Source: Arthrobacter dokdonellae (GTDB lineage: Bacteria; Actinomycetota; Actinomycetes; Actinomycetales; Micrococcaceae). Taken from it: DNA of 64,000 nt. Positions 15,034 through 23,972 of this stretch are shown piece after piece. The stretch lies in assembly GCF_003268655.1 (NCBI RefSeq), contig NZ_CP029642.1, positions 1,550,001-1,614,000 of the forward strand, given 5' to 3'. Every line of letters begins with the position of its first letter. Position 1 is the first letter of the stretch. The position numbers and the translations under genes are program-made. The notes under the pieces are model-generated. The model was not told the origin of the DNA. It saw only the letters and a program-made list of their open reading frames with translations, and ran no database searches.

Positions 15034-16040
15034 CTAAGCTGCAAGGGGCCACTGTACTGGTGACAGGCGGGGCGGGAACCATTGGTTCAACAATTGTTGA
15101 CCAACTGCTCGACGCCGGGGCGGCGCACGTGGATGTCCTGGACAACCTGGTGCGGGGGCGCCGCGCCAATCTGGAACCGGCACTTGCCTCGGGCAGGGTG
15201 ACCCTGGTGGACGCGGACCTGCGGGACCGCGACGCCGTCCATGACCTGACGCGCGGCAAGGACATTGTGTTCCACCAGGCGGCCATCCGCATCACCCAGT
15301 GCGCGGAGGAGCCGAGGCTGGCCCTGGAAGTGCTGGTGGACGGGACGTTCACTGTCCTTGAGGCCGCCGCGGAGCACAAGGTGGACAAGGTGATTGCCGC
15401 CTCCAGCGCCTCCGTCTATGGGATGGCGGAGGAGTTCCCCACCTCCGAACGCCATCACCACCACAACAACGACACTTTTTACGGGGCGGCCAAGTCCTTC
15501 AACGAGGGCATGGCCAGAAGCTTTCGGGCCATGAGCGGCCTGGACTACGTTCTCCTGCGCTACTTCAACGTCTACGGCCCGAGGATGGACGTGCACGGCC
15601 TCTACACGGAGGTCCTGGTGCGCTGGATGGAACGCATTGTCGACGGCCTGCCGCCGCTGATCTATGGCGACGGGCGTCAAACGATGGACTTTGTGTACAC
15701 GGAGGACATCGCCCGCGCCAACATCCTTGCCGCCGGAAGCGACATCACCGAAGGCTCCTACAACATCGCCAGCGGCACGGAAACCAGCCTCCTTGGCCTG
15801 GCGGAGGCGCTCTTGAGGGCCATGGACTCGCCGTTGGGCGTCCAGCACGGACCGGAACGCGCCGTGAACGGCGTTGCCCGGCGGCTCGCCGACGTCTCCG
15901 CTGCCCGGCGGGACCTGGGCTTTTCCGCGACCACCGGGCTGGAAGACGGACTGCGCAGTCTTGTGGACTGGTGGATGCCCCTGCGCGAGGAGATCGCGGC
16001 GGGGCGTTCGGTGGGCGCCGGGGCAGCGGGTTCACGATGA
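15030..16040 (+). CDS. NAD-dependent epimerase/dehydratase (UDP-sugar 4-epimerase-like)
   Basis: Extended short-chain dehydrogenase of 336 residues acting on nucleotide sugars. The NAD-binding glycine motif is TGGAGTIGSTIVDQLL near the N-terminus. The catalytic set is Ser in AASSASVYG and Tyr-x-x-x-Lys in FYGAAK. RYFNVYGPRMD is the conserved sugar-binding segment. The ATG at 15030 overlaps the previous stop and has GGAGGG upstream. Whether it epimerises or dehydrates cannot be settled; length and the RYFNVYGPR motif favour a GalE/WbpP-like epimerase. Confidence 0.85.
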   Translation: MTKLQGATVLVTGGAGTIGSTIVDQLLDAGAAHVDVLDNLVRGRRANLEPALASGRVTLVDADLRDRDAVHDLTRGKDIVFHQAAIRITQCAEEPRLALEVLVDGTFTVLEAAAEHKVDKVIAASSASVYGMAEEFPTSERHHHHNNDTFYGAAKSFNEGMARSFRAMSGLDYVLLRYFNVYGPRMDVHGLYTEVLVRWMERIVDGLPPLIYGDGRQTMDFVYTEDIARANILAAGSDITEGSYNIASGTETSLLGLAEALLRAMDSPLGVQHGPERAVNGVARRLADVSAARRDLGFSATTGLEDGLRSLVDWWMPLREEIAAGRSVGAGAAGSR

Positions 16041-17209
16041 CCACGCACAGCACCGCAGGCGTGGCGGCCCCGCCCCGCATCAACGTCATGAAGCCGTGGC
16101 TTGGCACGGAGGAGGCCGACGCCGTCGCACAGGTCATTGCCTCAGGCTGGGTCGCACAGGGGCCCAAGGTGAGGCAGTTTGAAACCGAATTCGCGCAGGC
16201 ACAGGGGGCGAAGTTCGCTGTCGCCACGTCCAACTGCACCACGGCCCTGCACCTTGCACTCGTGGCGGCCGGCGTCAAGGCCGGCGACGACGTCGTCGTT
16301 CCTTCCTTTTCCTTCATCGCGACGGCCAACGCGCCCACTTATGTGGGCGCACGGCCGGTCTTCGCCGATGTCGAGGCCGAAACCGGGAACGTCACCGCCG
16401 CAACCATCGCCGCGGCCCTCACGGCCAACACACGGGCGGTGATTGTGGTGGACCAGGGCGGCATGCCCGTCGACCTGGACCCCATCCGGGCCATGTGCGA
16501 CTCGCGGGGAATCGTGGTGATCGAGGATGCAGCCTGCGGTGCCGGATCCACCTACAAGGGACGGCCGGTCGCGGCCGGCGCGGAAGTGGCGGCATGGTCC
16601 TTCCACCCGCGAAAGATCCTGACCACCGGCGAGGGAGGCATGCTCACCACCTGCCACGCCAATTGGGCCGGGCGGGCATCAAAGCTGCGTGAACACGCCA
16701 TGAGCGCCTCTGCCGCGGACCGGCACTCGTCACTGTTGGCACCCCAGGAGGAATACTCCGAAATCGGCTTCAACTTTCGCATGACGGACATGCAGGCGGC
16801 GGTGGGCATCGTCCAGCTGGGCCGGCTGGCCGAGGCTGTCAGGCGCCGCCGCGAGATCGTCGCACGTTACACGGAAGGACTGGCGGGCGTTCCAGGTCTG
16901 CGGCTTTCCCGAGACCCGGACCACGGGACCAGCAATTTCCAGTCGTTTTGGCTCGAGGTTCTCCCCGAATTTGGCAGCGGCCGTGAGGACGTTCTGTTGC
17001 ACCTCGCGAACCTGGGCATCTCCGCGCGCCGGGGCATCATGGCATCGCACCGCCAGCCTGCCTACAGCGGCTTGGATACCGGCACCGCAGACCTGTCAGT
17101 GACGGAGCGGCTTACGGACAACACGCTGATACTTCCCGTTTACCACCAGCTGACCAACCATGAACAGGACCGCGTGATCGACGCCGTGTGGTCCGCCGAT
17201 AGGGGGTAA
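16037..17209 (+). CDS. DegT/DnrJ/EryC1-family sugar aminotransferase (perosamine synthase/PglE-like)
   Basis: PLP-dependent aminotransferase of 390 residues that would aminate a keto sugar nucleotide. The start overlaps the preceding stop (ATGA). The N-terminal segment MKPWLGTEEADAVAQVIASG fits the 4-aminotransferase branch. The PLP lysine lies in FHPRKILTTGEGGM. VVIEDAACGAGS supplies the cofactor-ring aspartate. The next gene is a PglD/NeuD-like acetyltransferase, which typically N-acetylates the 4-amino product of such enzymes. Substrate is not proven. Confidence 0.88.
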   Translation: MTTHSTAGVAAPPRINVMKPWLGTEEADAVAQVIASGWVAQGPKVRQFETEFAQAQGAKFAVATSNCTTALHLALVAAGVKAGDDVVVPSFSFIATANAPTYVGARPVFADVEAETGNVTAATIAAALTANTRAVIVVDQGGMPVDLDPIRAMCDSRGIVVIEDAACGAGSTYKGRPVAAGAEVAAWSFHPRKILTTGEGGMLTTCHANWAGRASKLREHAMSASAADRHSSLLAPQEEYSEIGFNFRMTDMQAAVGIVQLGRLAEAVRRRREIVARYTEGLAGVPGLRLSRDPDHGTSNFQSFWLEVLPEFGSGREDVLLHLANLGISARRGIMASHRQPAYSGLDTGTADLSVTERLTDNTLILPVYHQLTNHEQDRVIDAVWSADRG

Positions 17210-17215
17210 GGGTCC

Positions 17216-17893
17216 GTGACTGAATTGATCCTTGTGGCGGCCAGCGGCCTGGCCCGCGAAGTGCTGGCGTCGGTCCACGCCGGCGAGAGCTACTCCGTGC
17301 GAGGGTTCCTGGACGACGATCCCGCGCTGGTTGGAGCCACCGTGGACGGCATGCGCGTGCTGGGCAGGATCGACGACGCCGGCGCGTTCCCCAAGGCGAA
17401 GTTCGTGGTTTGTGCCGGCAAGGGTGTCGCGCGGCAGGCGATCGTGGGCCGGCTTGGCGACTTGGGGGTTGGGACCGAGCGGTACGCCAGGGTCATTGAC
17501 CGGACGGCCGTTGTCTCGGACAACTCGACGGTGGGCCCGGGGAGCATTCTGCTGGGCAATGTGGTGCTGACCGCCGGTGTGGAGATCGGCGCACACGTGG
17601 TCGCGATGCCGCACGTGACGTTCACCCACGACAACCAGGTGGCAGATTTCGCCACGGTGACGGCGGGTGTCTCGTTGGGCGGCGGCGTCCGGGTTGGCCG
17701 GGGCGCCTACCTGGGCATGAATGCCAGCGTCAGGGAACGGTGCACCATAGGCGCCGGGGCCACCATAGGCATGGGGGCCGCCGTCGTACAGGACGTGCCC
17801 GACTGCGAAACCTGGGTGGGGGTCCCGGCCCGCCCCATGATGCCGCCGGGTCCGGCAAGACAAGTGCCGATCGATAGGAAAGAGGGGGACTGA
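17216..17893 (+). CDS. PglD/NeuD-family sugar N- or O-acetyltransferase
   Basis: Protein of 225 residues with a GTG start 6 bp after the previous stop. The N-terminal PglD domain begins ELILVAASGLAREVL and continues into FLDDDP, the usual small Rossmann-like sugar-nucleotide-binding part. The C-terminal left-handed beta-helix (about 95-215) has hexapeptide repeats such as VGPGSILLGNVVL and the catalytic histidine region MPHVTFTHDNQV. Acetyl-CoA would be the donor. Position behind a DegT aminotransferase suggests N-acetylation of an amino sugar. Confidence 0.87.
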   Translation: MTELILVAASGLAREVLASVHAGESYSVRGFLDDDPALVGATVDGMRVLGRIDDAGAFPKAKFVVCAGKGVARQAIVGRLGDLGVGTERYARVIDRTAVVSDNSTVGPGSILLGNVVLTAGVEIGAHVVAMPHVTFTHDNQVADFATVTAGVSLGGGVRVGRGAYLGMNASVRERCTIGAGATIGMGAAVVQDVPDCETWVGVPARPMMPPGPARQVPIDRKEGD

Positions 17894-17894
17894 C

Positions 17895-19052
17895 ATGGAA
17901 TCGATTCCACTGGTTGACCTGCAGGCCCAACAGGCCGAGATTCTGGACGACATCCGTCCCGAAATTGATGAGGTGCTGCGCACAGCCGCTTTCATTGGCG
18001 GTCCGGCCGTGGGCCGGTTTGAGACCGCCTACGCCGGTTTTACGGGGACGCGGCACTGCGTCGGCGTTGGCAACGGCACCGACGCGCTGGAACTCGCCCT
18101 GCGCGCCGGCGGCGTGCGGCCCGGGGGAGAGGTGATCCTGCCGGCCAACACGTTTGTGGCGACGGCGGAGGCTGTGGCAAGGATTGGTGCCGTCCCCGTG
18201 CTGGTGGACGTCGATCCGGTGCACCTGCTCATCGATCCGGCTGCCGTGACCGAAGCGGTGACGGCCAAGACCCAGGCCATCCTGCCGGTCCACCTTTTTG
18301 GCCAGCTCGCGCCGATGGCGGAGATCCTGGACATTGGCTCCTCCTGCGGTGCCGTGGTCATTGAAGATGCGGCGCAATCGCAGGGCGCGCACCGAGACGG
18401 CAAGGTTTCGGGGTCGTTCGGCCTGGCCGCGGCAACCAGCTTTTACCCGGGGAAGAACCTCGGGGCCGCCGGCGACGCGGGGGCGGTGACAACGGACGAT
18501 CCGGACATCGCCGAGCAGGTGCGCATGCTGGGCGGGCACGGCAGCAGTTCCAAGTACGTGCACGACGTGGTGGGCATGAATTCCCGGCTGGACACCATCC
18601 AGGCCGTGGTTCTGAGCGCCAAGCTCAAGCGCCTGCCGCGCTGGAACGGACTGCGCCGGGCGGCGGCGGCCCGTTACGGGGAGCTGCTCTCCGCTGTCCC
18701 GGGCGCGGAAGCACCTGTTTCCCGGGCTGGCTATGAGGACGTCTGGCACCTGTACGTGGTCCAGGTCGATGACAGGGACCGGGTGCTCTACGCCCTCCAT
18801 TCAGCCGGCATCGGCGCCGGGATCCACTATCCGACGCCGGTCCACCTGACGAAGGCGTTCTCCCACCTGGGACGCGGCCTTGGGGATTTCCCGGTGGCCG
18901 AGGCTGCCGCCGGCCGTATCCTGTCGCTGCCGATCTTCCCGCACATCACAGCGGGGCAGCAGGAGCGGGTTGTCGGGGTGCTCGCCGGCGCCGTTAGCGG
19001 CACAGCGGGAACGCGATCGGGGCCCTCGGAGCCTCGCGGGACGAGGCGGTAG
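17895..19052 (+). CDS. Second DegT-family sugar aminotransferase (WbpE/QdtB-like)
   Basis: PLP enzyme of 385 residues starting 1 bp after the acetyltransferase stop. The opening IPLVDLQAQQAEILDDI, the FVATAEAVARIGAVP block, and HLFGQLAPM match the 3-aminotransferase branch (WbpE, FdtB/QdtB). The PLP lysine lies in FYPGKNLGAAGDAGAV, and IEDAAQSQGA carries the cofactor aspartate. It is clearly different from the DegT enzyme two genes upstream, so two amino groups or alternative substrates are likely. Partnership with the Gfo/Idh/MocA oxidoreductase (C3 oxidation then amination) is inferred. Confidence 0.88.
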   Translation: MESIPLVDLQAQQAEILDDIRPEIDEVLRTAAFIGGPAVGRFETAYAGFTGTRHCVGVGNGTDALELALRAGGVRPGGEVILPANTFVATAEAVARIGAVPVLVDVDPVHLLIDPAAVTEAVTAKTQAILPVHLFGQLAPMAEILDIGSSCGAVVIEDAAQSQGAHRDGKVSGSFGLAAATSFYPGKNLGAAGDAGAVTTDDPDIAEQVRMLGGHGSSSKYVHDVVGMNSRLDTIQAVVLSAKLKRLPRWNGLRRAAAARYGELLSAVPGAEAPVSRAGYEDVWHLYVVQVDDRDRVLYALHSAGIGAGIHYPTPVHLTKAFSHLGRGLGDFPVAEAAAGRILSLPIFPHITAGQQERVVGVLAGAVSGTAGTRSGPSEPRGTRR

Positions 19053-19055
19053 ACA

Positions 19056-20666
19056 GTGACATCGTCACCTATCAAAGCCCGATCAAGTCGATTCGACAGC
19101 AGGCTATTGCCTCGTGCCAACGCGAAGCCCGCGGGAGACGCCAGTTTGGCCGGATCTGTCCGGCGGGGGGCATTTTGGACCGCTGGCAGCACGCTTGTCA
19201 TGCGCTTTAGCAACATCGCCGTGATGGCCGTCGTAGCGCGCATTATGGTGCCTGAGGAGTTTGGGATCTTTGCCTTGGCCATCACTGTCCACGCGTTCGT
19301 TGTCAGCCTGGCTGAGCTGGGCGTTGCTTCGGCGGTTGCCCGCTCGGATCTCGATATCGACAAGATTGCACCGACTGTGTCGACAATAGCCATCGGGACG
19401 AGCCTCCTGCTGGCCGCCCCCATGGCGTTTTTCGCTGGCGACATAGCCGAGGCGCTCGGGAATGGCGCGGCCGCATCAACTATCCAGATCATGTCTATAG
19501 CCGTTGCGCTGATCGGTCCTTTCGCAGTACCCGGTGCCATCCTGCAGCGCGACTTCCGCCAGGACTTGATCTTCCGTGCCACGGCGGTGTCCTTCGTGGC
19601 CGGCAGTGGAGCGCTTCTTGGCTTCGGCATCGCGGGCTGGGGGGCGGACGCGTTCGCGTGGTCGCGCGTCATCGGCCAAGCGGTCATGGGAACCATGATG
19701 CTGAGGGCAGCATCCCGATTTTACTGGCCGCGTTTCAATAAGACAGTCATAGCACCTTTGCTGGGATTTGGACTGCCGCTGGCCCTGGCAAACCTTATGA
19801 GCCAAGTGCTGCTTAATGTTGACAACCTTTTCGTGGGGCGCTTGATGGGGGCCGCCGACCTTGGCATCTACATGCTCGCTTTTAATATCTCGACATGGTC
19901 GACGGCCGTCATGGGTTCGATGCTCAATCAAGTGGTGCTGCCAGGCGTGTCGGCGGTGCTGCGCGATGGGGGTGACGTCCCCGCTGCGGTGGCTGCCGCT
20001 GTCCGCACGGTGGCATGGGTCGCATTTCCTATTGCAGGCTTTACTTTCGTTTTCTCTGGGCCGATTATTGAAGCCGTCTACGGTACCCAGTGGACAGCAG
20101 GGGGTCCGGTGCTGGCCGTGTTGTCGTTCTATGGCATCAGCTTCATCCTGGGCTTGTTGTGTGCCAACGTCATCATTGCCACCGGGCGGACGGGCGTTCT
20201 TTTTTGGGTCCAGGCCATTGCACTGGCCGGGCTCCTGCCAGCACTGCCCGCAGGTATCCATTTTGGTGGCATGATCGGCGCCGGCGTCGCTCATATCGTA
20301 GTCATTTCATGCATCACGCTTCCGGTTTATCTGGTGGCGCTCCGCAAGGCCACGGGTACGAGGATCAAGGGTGTCTTCACGTCGCTGGTGCATCCGACCT
20401 TGGCGGCAGCTACGGCGGCCGTGGCCGCGTGGGCAGTTACGCTGCCATTTACGTCTGCATGGTTAACTGTCAGCATCGGTGGAACCGTGGGAGCCACAAT
20501 TTACCTTGGCATGACGCGCAAGATCCTCGTTCAGGTGATACCTGTTCAGGCGCTCTGGAACAAAATTGCGGCGCGGAAGGACCACACCGGCCAGACAGGT
20601 GTCGGCGACGGCGCGTATATAACGATCATTGGCAGCCAATCGGCTGCCGAGGCAAGGGGGAAATAA
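19056..20666 (+). CDS. Wzx/MOP-type lipid-linked oligosaccharide flippase
   Basis: Multipass membrane protein of 536 residues (GTG start 3 bp after the aminotransferase stop) with about 12-14 hydrophobic segments spread from residue 40 to 500. The N-terminal part VRRGAFWTAGSTLVMRF followed by ARIMVPEEFGIFALAI is the usual start of the polysaccharide-export (RfbX/Wzx, MOP) family. It would move the undecaprenyl-linked repeat unit to the outer face of the membrane. Base composition is visibly less GC-rich than in the housekeeping genes. The last base of its stop is the first base of the next ATG. Confidence 0.88.
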   Translation: MTSSPIKARSSRFDSRLLPRANAKPAGDASLAGSVRRGAFWTAGSTLVMRFSNIAVMAVVARIMVPEEFGIFALAITVHAFVVSLAELGVASAVARSDLDIDKIAPTVSTIAIGTSLLLAAPMAFFAGDIAEALGNGAAASTIQIMSIAVALIGPFAVPGAILQRDFRQDLIFRATAVSFVAGSGALLGFGIAGWGADAFAWSRVIGQAVMGTMMLRAASRFYWPRFNKTVIAPLLGFGLPLALANLMSQVLLNVDNLFVGRLMGAADLGIYMLAFNISTWSTAVMGSMLNQVVLPGVSAVLRDGGDVPAAVAAAVRTVAWVAFPIAGFTFVFSGPIIEAVYGTQWTAGGPVLAVLSFYGISFILGLLCANVIIATGRTGVLFWVQAIALAGLLPALPAGIHFGGMIGAGVAHIVVISCITLPVYLVALRKATGTRIKGVFTSLVHPTLAAATAAVAAWAVTLPFTSAWLTVSIGGTVGATIYLGMTRKILVQVIPVQALWNKIAARKDHTGQTGVGDGAYITIIGSQSAAEARGK

Positions 20667-21817
20667 TGAGGATCGGTCTGTTATATCCGGCGCCGGACGC
20701 TTTGTCGCCAGCAAACTGGTCGGGGACACCGGCCGGGCTTAGCGGCGGCCTGATACAAAACGGTGTGGAAGTCGTTCCCATATCGGCCCGGCTTGCACCG
20801 GGTATTCACCAGTGGGTCGCCGTTGCCTCGCGCGCCGGGGGGGAACGAGGCGCGGTGGCTGACAGAATGCCCGTGCGGCAAAGAGCACGCACCCGCGCCT
20901 TGGCGGCCTCCATCCGTCGTGCAGGCCGGCTGGACGCTGTCGTGGCCATGGGTACTGAAATGTACGAACTTGATGCGGTGCTTCCGGAAGGGCTGCATTG
21001 TCTCACCTATGATGACGGAACGCTCCAGCAGATGTGGCAGCATCCAGACTCCGACATACGCCAGGCAGGCTTTCCGTCTGGCCACGTCGAGGAGTGGATC
21101 CGACGACAGAGGGCCTCAAGTCGCCGAGCGGACACTTGTTGTGTGAGCACTAGATGGGCTGCTGGGTCATTTGCGGAGGAATATGGACTGCCGGAGGAAC
21201 GCATCCGCGTCGTCGGGATGGGACATCGTCCGCGTTTCGTGGCTAATGCGGGCAAGGACTGGAACGCCCCCCGGTACCTTTTTGTCGGCGTTGACTGGAA
21301 GCGCAAGAACGGTGCGAGTGTCCTGGAGTCCTTTCGAATCGTCCGCCGCCGATTTCCTGCCGCCAGGCTCGACATTGTTGGCAGAGCGCCCGCCATCGAA
21401 GAACCCGGTGTACAAGTGCACGGCTTTTTGCCACGGGAGGAACCTTCGGCTCAAAAGTTATTGGACAAACTCTATGAATCCGCAACGTGCTTTGTCCTGC
21501 CTAGCCTGTTCGACCCCTCACCCATCTCGTATCTTGAGGCGGGTTCGGCTGGCCTGCCCGTAATCGCCACTGGTGTGGGCGGCGCCGGCGAACTGCTAGG
21601 TGCGGGTGCTGTCGTTGTTGACCCAAAAAATGGCGCCGAGATCTCGGCGGCGATGTTGAGCCTGGCCAACCCGGAGAGTGCGCGGACAACCGGAGCCGTG
21701 GCATCAAGGCATGCCGCCAGGGCATCGTGGGACCGGGTGGGTGGCAGGATCCTCCGAGCATTAGAGGAGACCGGAGCCGGTTCCGCAGTCGTCGACTTCC
21801 GAAAGGCAGCGCAATGA
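20666..21817 (+). CDS. Glycosyltransferase, GT-B fold (GT4-like)
   Basis: Protein of 383 residues; ATG overlaps the previous stop by one base and has AGGGGG upstream. The N-terminal domain is divergent. The C-terminal Rossmann domain has YLFVGVDWKRKNG, LDIVGRAP, a VLPSLFDPSPISYLEAGSAG stretch and LPVIATGVGGAGELL, which is the E-x7-E nucleotide-sugar-binding region of GT4 enzymes. Acceptor and donor are unknown; it should add one sugar of the repeat unit at the inner membrane face. Confidence 0.85.
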   Translation: MRIGLLYPAPDALSPANWSGTPAGLSGGLIQNGVEVVPISARLAPGIHQWVAVASRAGGERGAVADRMPVRQRARTRALAASIRRAGRLDAVVAMGTEMYELDAVLPEGLHCLTYDDGTLQQMWQHPDSDIRQAGFPSGHVEEWIRRQRASSRRADTCCVSTRWAAGSFAEEYGLPEERIRVVGMGHRPRFVANAGKDWNAPRYLFVGVDWKRKNGASVLESFRIVRRRFPAARLDIVGRAPAIEEPGVQVHGFLPREEPSAQKLLDKLYESATCFVLPSLFDPSPISYLEAGSAGLPVIATGVGGAGELLGAGAVVVDPKNGAEISAAMLSLANPESARTTGAVASRHAARASWDRVGGRILRALEETGAGSAVVDFRKAAQ

Positions 21818-22887
21818 TCCGCCGGGCCGGAGCCCAGGTACCCCAGCTTGAGCCGCATGTCGCCGTTGTTGTTCCCTGTTACAACTATGGCCGCTTCTTG
21901 ACGGAATGCGTGGAGAGCATCGTTAACCAAACGGGTGTGCGAACGAGCGTGCACGTAATCGACGACGCCTCTACCGATGACAGCTTTGTGGTTGCGGAAC
22001 GGTTGGCTGACCGGTACGAGGCCGTTTCCGTCACGCGCCACGAAACGAACCGTGGCCATATCGCGACATACAACGAAGGACTGTCGGCCGTGGAATCGGA
22101 CTACGTGGTGCTGCTATCGGCCGATGACCTGCTGGCACCGGGGGCACTTGGCCGGGCGACCTCCCTCATGGAGGCATACCCCAACGTCGGCCTCGTATAT
22201 GGTCATCCCCAAGTATTTACGGACCAACCAAAGAGGGGAGGTACCAACGTTCGAAGCTGGTCGGTGTGGCCAGGGGAGCGCTGGGTCCGGGCGCAATTTA
22301 ACAGGGGACTCGGCATTATCTACAGTCCCGAAGCCGTGGTTCGAACAAGCGTGCATCACAGTGTCGGTTACTACCGCGCGGAGCTCCCGCATTCGGGAGA
22401 CCTTGAGATGTGGCTGCGGGTCGCAGCTGCTGCTGACGTCGGACGGGTCAATGGACCGGATCAGGCCTACCGGCGGGTCCATCCTGAGAGCATGATGCAG
22501 ACCGGGTTCGGCACTGTGGCCAAAGACTTGGAGGAACGCTTCCGCGCCTACCAGTCATTTCTGGAAACGGCGGATGGCAAGCAAATCCGGGGGGCCTTGG
22601 TTTTGGCAGAGATGGCCCGACGCCGGGCGAGTACCGAGGCGCTTTACTGGGCTGCATCCGTCGACCCGAAAGACCACTCAGCCGAAGATGAGGTGCAACG
22701 CGCGGTCGAGTTTGCCCACCGCGTCAACGCAGACGTTACACGGATGCCTGCCTGGCAGGCGTACCAGAAGTGTCGGACAGGCAACGTTTCCGGTATCCGC
22801 GAGCGCTTGCTGTTGGCCCAAAGCTATCTCGACTCCGAGGTTGGCGGCCGGCTGCGGTGGCGTCGCTGGCAACGGTATGGATACTAG
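21814..22887 (+). CDS. Family 2 glycosyltransferase
   Basis: Protein of 357 residues; the start overlaps the previous stop (ATGA). The GT-A core opens with VAVVVPCYNYGRFLTECVES and VHVIDDASTDDS. The metal-binding acidic motif is in VVLLSADDLLAPGA (usually DxD; here ADD). The middle VRTSVHHSVGYYRAELPHSG followed by DLEMWLR is the usual acceptor-side ED-type motif. The C-terminal 100 residues are helical and family-specific. A single sugar transfer to the lipid-linked intermediate is expected. Confidence 0.87.
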   Translation: MIRRAGAQVPQLEPHVAVVVPCYNYGRFLTECVESIVNQTGVRTSVHVIDDASTDDSFVVAERLADRYEAVSVTRHETNRGHIATYNEGLSAVESDYVVLLSADDLLAPGALGRATSLMEAYPNVGLVYGHPQVFTDQPKRGGTNVRSWSVWPGERWVRAQFNRGLGIIYSPEAVVRTSVHHSVGYYRAELPHSGDLEMWLRVAAAADVGRVNGPDQAYRRVHPESMMQTGFGTVAKDLEERFRAYQSFLETADGKQIRGALVLAEMARRRASTEALYWAASVDPKDHSAEDEVQRAVEFAHRVNADVTRMPAWQAYQKCRTGNVSGIRERLLLAQSYLDSEVGGRLRWRRWQRYGY

Positions 22888-22897
22888 GGAGGCGTTC

Positions 22898-23956
22898 ATG
22901 CACATCAAGTCGTGGGCAAGAAAAAAGGTTCAGGGCATCGTGGGCGCGTCCGATCTGAAATGGCGCAGGCCGCCGGTTATTGATGTTCGGCCGTCTGGCG
23001 GTGAGACACGCGTGTATTACCTCGCCCCAAGCGGAATGACGCCCAGCGGTGGGGTGCGGGTCATCTACAGGCATGTCGATATGCTCAATTCCATGGGCAT
23101 CAGCGCCGCCGTCCTGCATGACCGAAACGGTTTCCGATGTGGCTGGTTCGAGAACGACACGAGGCTGCAGCAGCTGGACTCTCTCCATTTTCGGGCCAAC
23201 GACATCCTGGTTGTGCCCGAATGTTATGGACCTGGGCTGCAGTTCCTGCCAGATGATTGCCGCAAAATGATCTTTAACCAGAATGCGCATCACACTTTCG
23301 ATCAGATTCCGTTGAACAGCTCCACGGCCGGACACCCGCTGGCCGGAGTCCATAACATACTGTCCCTGATGACGGTGTCCGAGGACAACGCAGAACTACT
23401 CGAATATGCCTTCCCCGATGTGCGGGTTGAGGTAGTTCGCAACGTTGTGGACTCAAAGCTGTTCCATCCCGGGCTGGAAGGCCAACACCGTCACGCCATC
23501 GGATATGTCCCGACTCGCCGGGCTCATGAACTGGATCAATTCCTTCACATCATGCGGGCCTCGGGAGCATTGGACGACGGACAGTGGGAATTCCTGCCCG
23601 TCACGGGCATGTCCGAGTTGCAGGTTGGGCAGGCTCTTCAAACTTGCCAGCTCTTCGTAAGCCTGAGCGAGCACGAAGGTTTCGGACTCCCTGCTGCCGA
23701 GGCGATGGCGAGTGGATGTTACGTAGTTGGCTTCGCCGGAGGCGGTGGACGCGAGTTTTTCGATCCCAGCTACTGCGCCCCGGTCGAGGATCTGACCGGA
23801 CTGGTCCGAGAGACTATTGCCGCGCTTGACCGTCCACAATCCGAGCTTGCGGAACTGGGCCGAAAGGCTTCTGCGGAGATTCTCGGGAGATATTCGCTGG
23901 ATGGATTGCGAGTTGACCTTGAGCGAATATACGAAAGGGTATTGTGGTCCGGTTGA
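22898..23956 (+). CDS. Glycosyltransferase family 4-like
   Basis: Protein of 352 residues. The ATG at 22898 is chosen over 22877 because AGGGAGG ends 5 nt before it. The N-terminal half has YYLAPSGMTPSGGVRVIYRH, typical for GT-B enzymes that open with a Gly-rich acceptor loop. The C-terminal half has VVRNVVDSKLFHP, then FVSLSEHEGFGLPAAEAMAS, the classical GT4 E-x7-E motif, and GCYVVGFAGGGGREFF. It lies in the run of transferases of the operon. Confidence 0.86.
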   Translation: MHIKSWARKKVQGIVGASDLKWRRPPVIDVRPSGGETRVYYLAPSGMTPSGGVRVIYRHVDMLNSMGISAAVLHDRNGFRCGWFENDTRLQQLDSLHFRANDILVVPECYGPGLQFLPDDCRKMIFNQNAHHTFDQIPLNSSTAGHPLAGVHNILSLMTVSEDNAELLEYAFPDVRVEVVRNVVDSKLFHPGLEGQHRHAIGYVPTRRAHELDQFLHIMRASGALDDGQWEFLPVTGMSELQVGQALQTCQLFVSLSEHEGFGLPAAEAMASGCYVVGFAGGGGREFFDPSYCAPVEDLTGLVRETIAALDRPQSELAELGRKASAEILGRYSLDGLRVDLERIYERVLWSG

Positions 23957-23972
23957 TCAAGAAAGTGAGACA

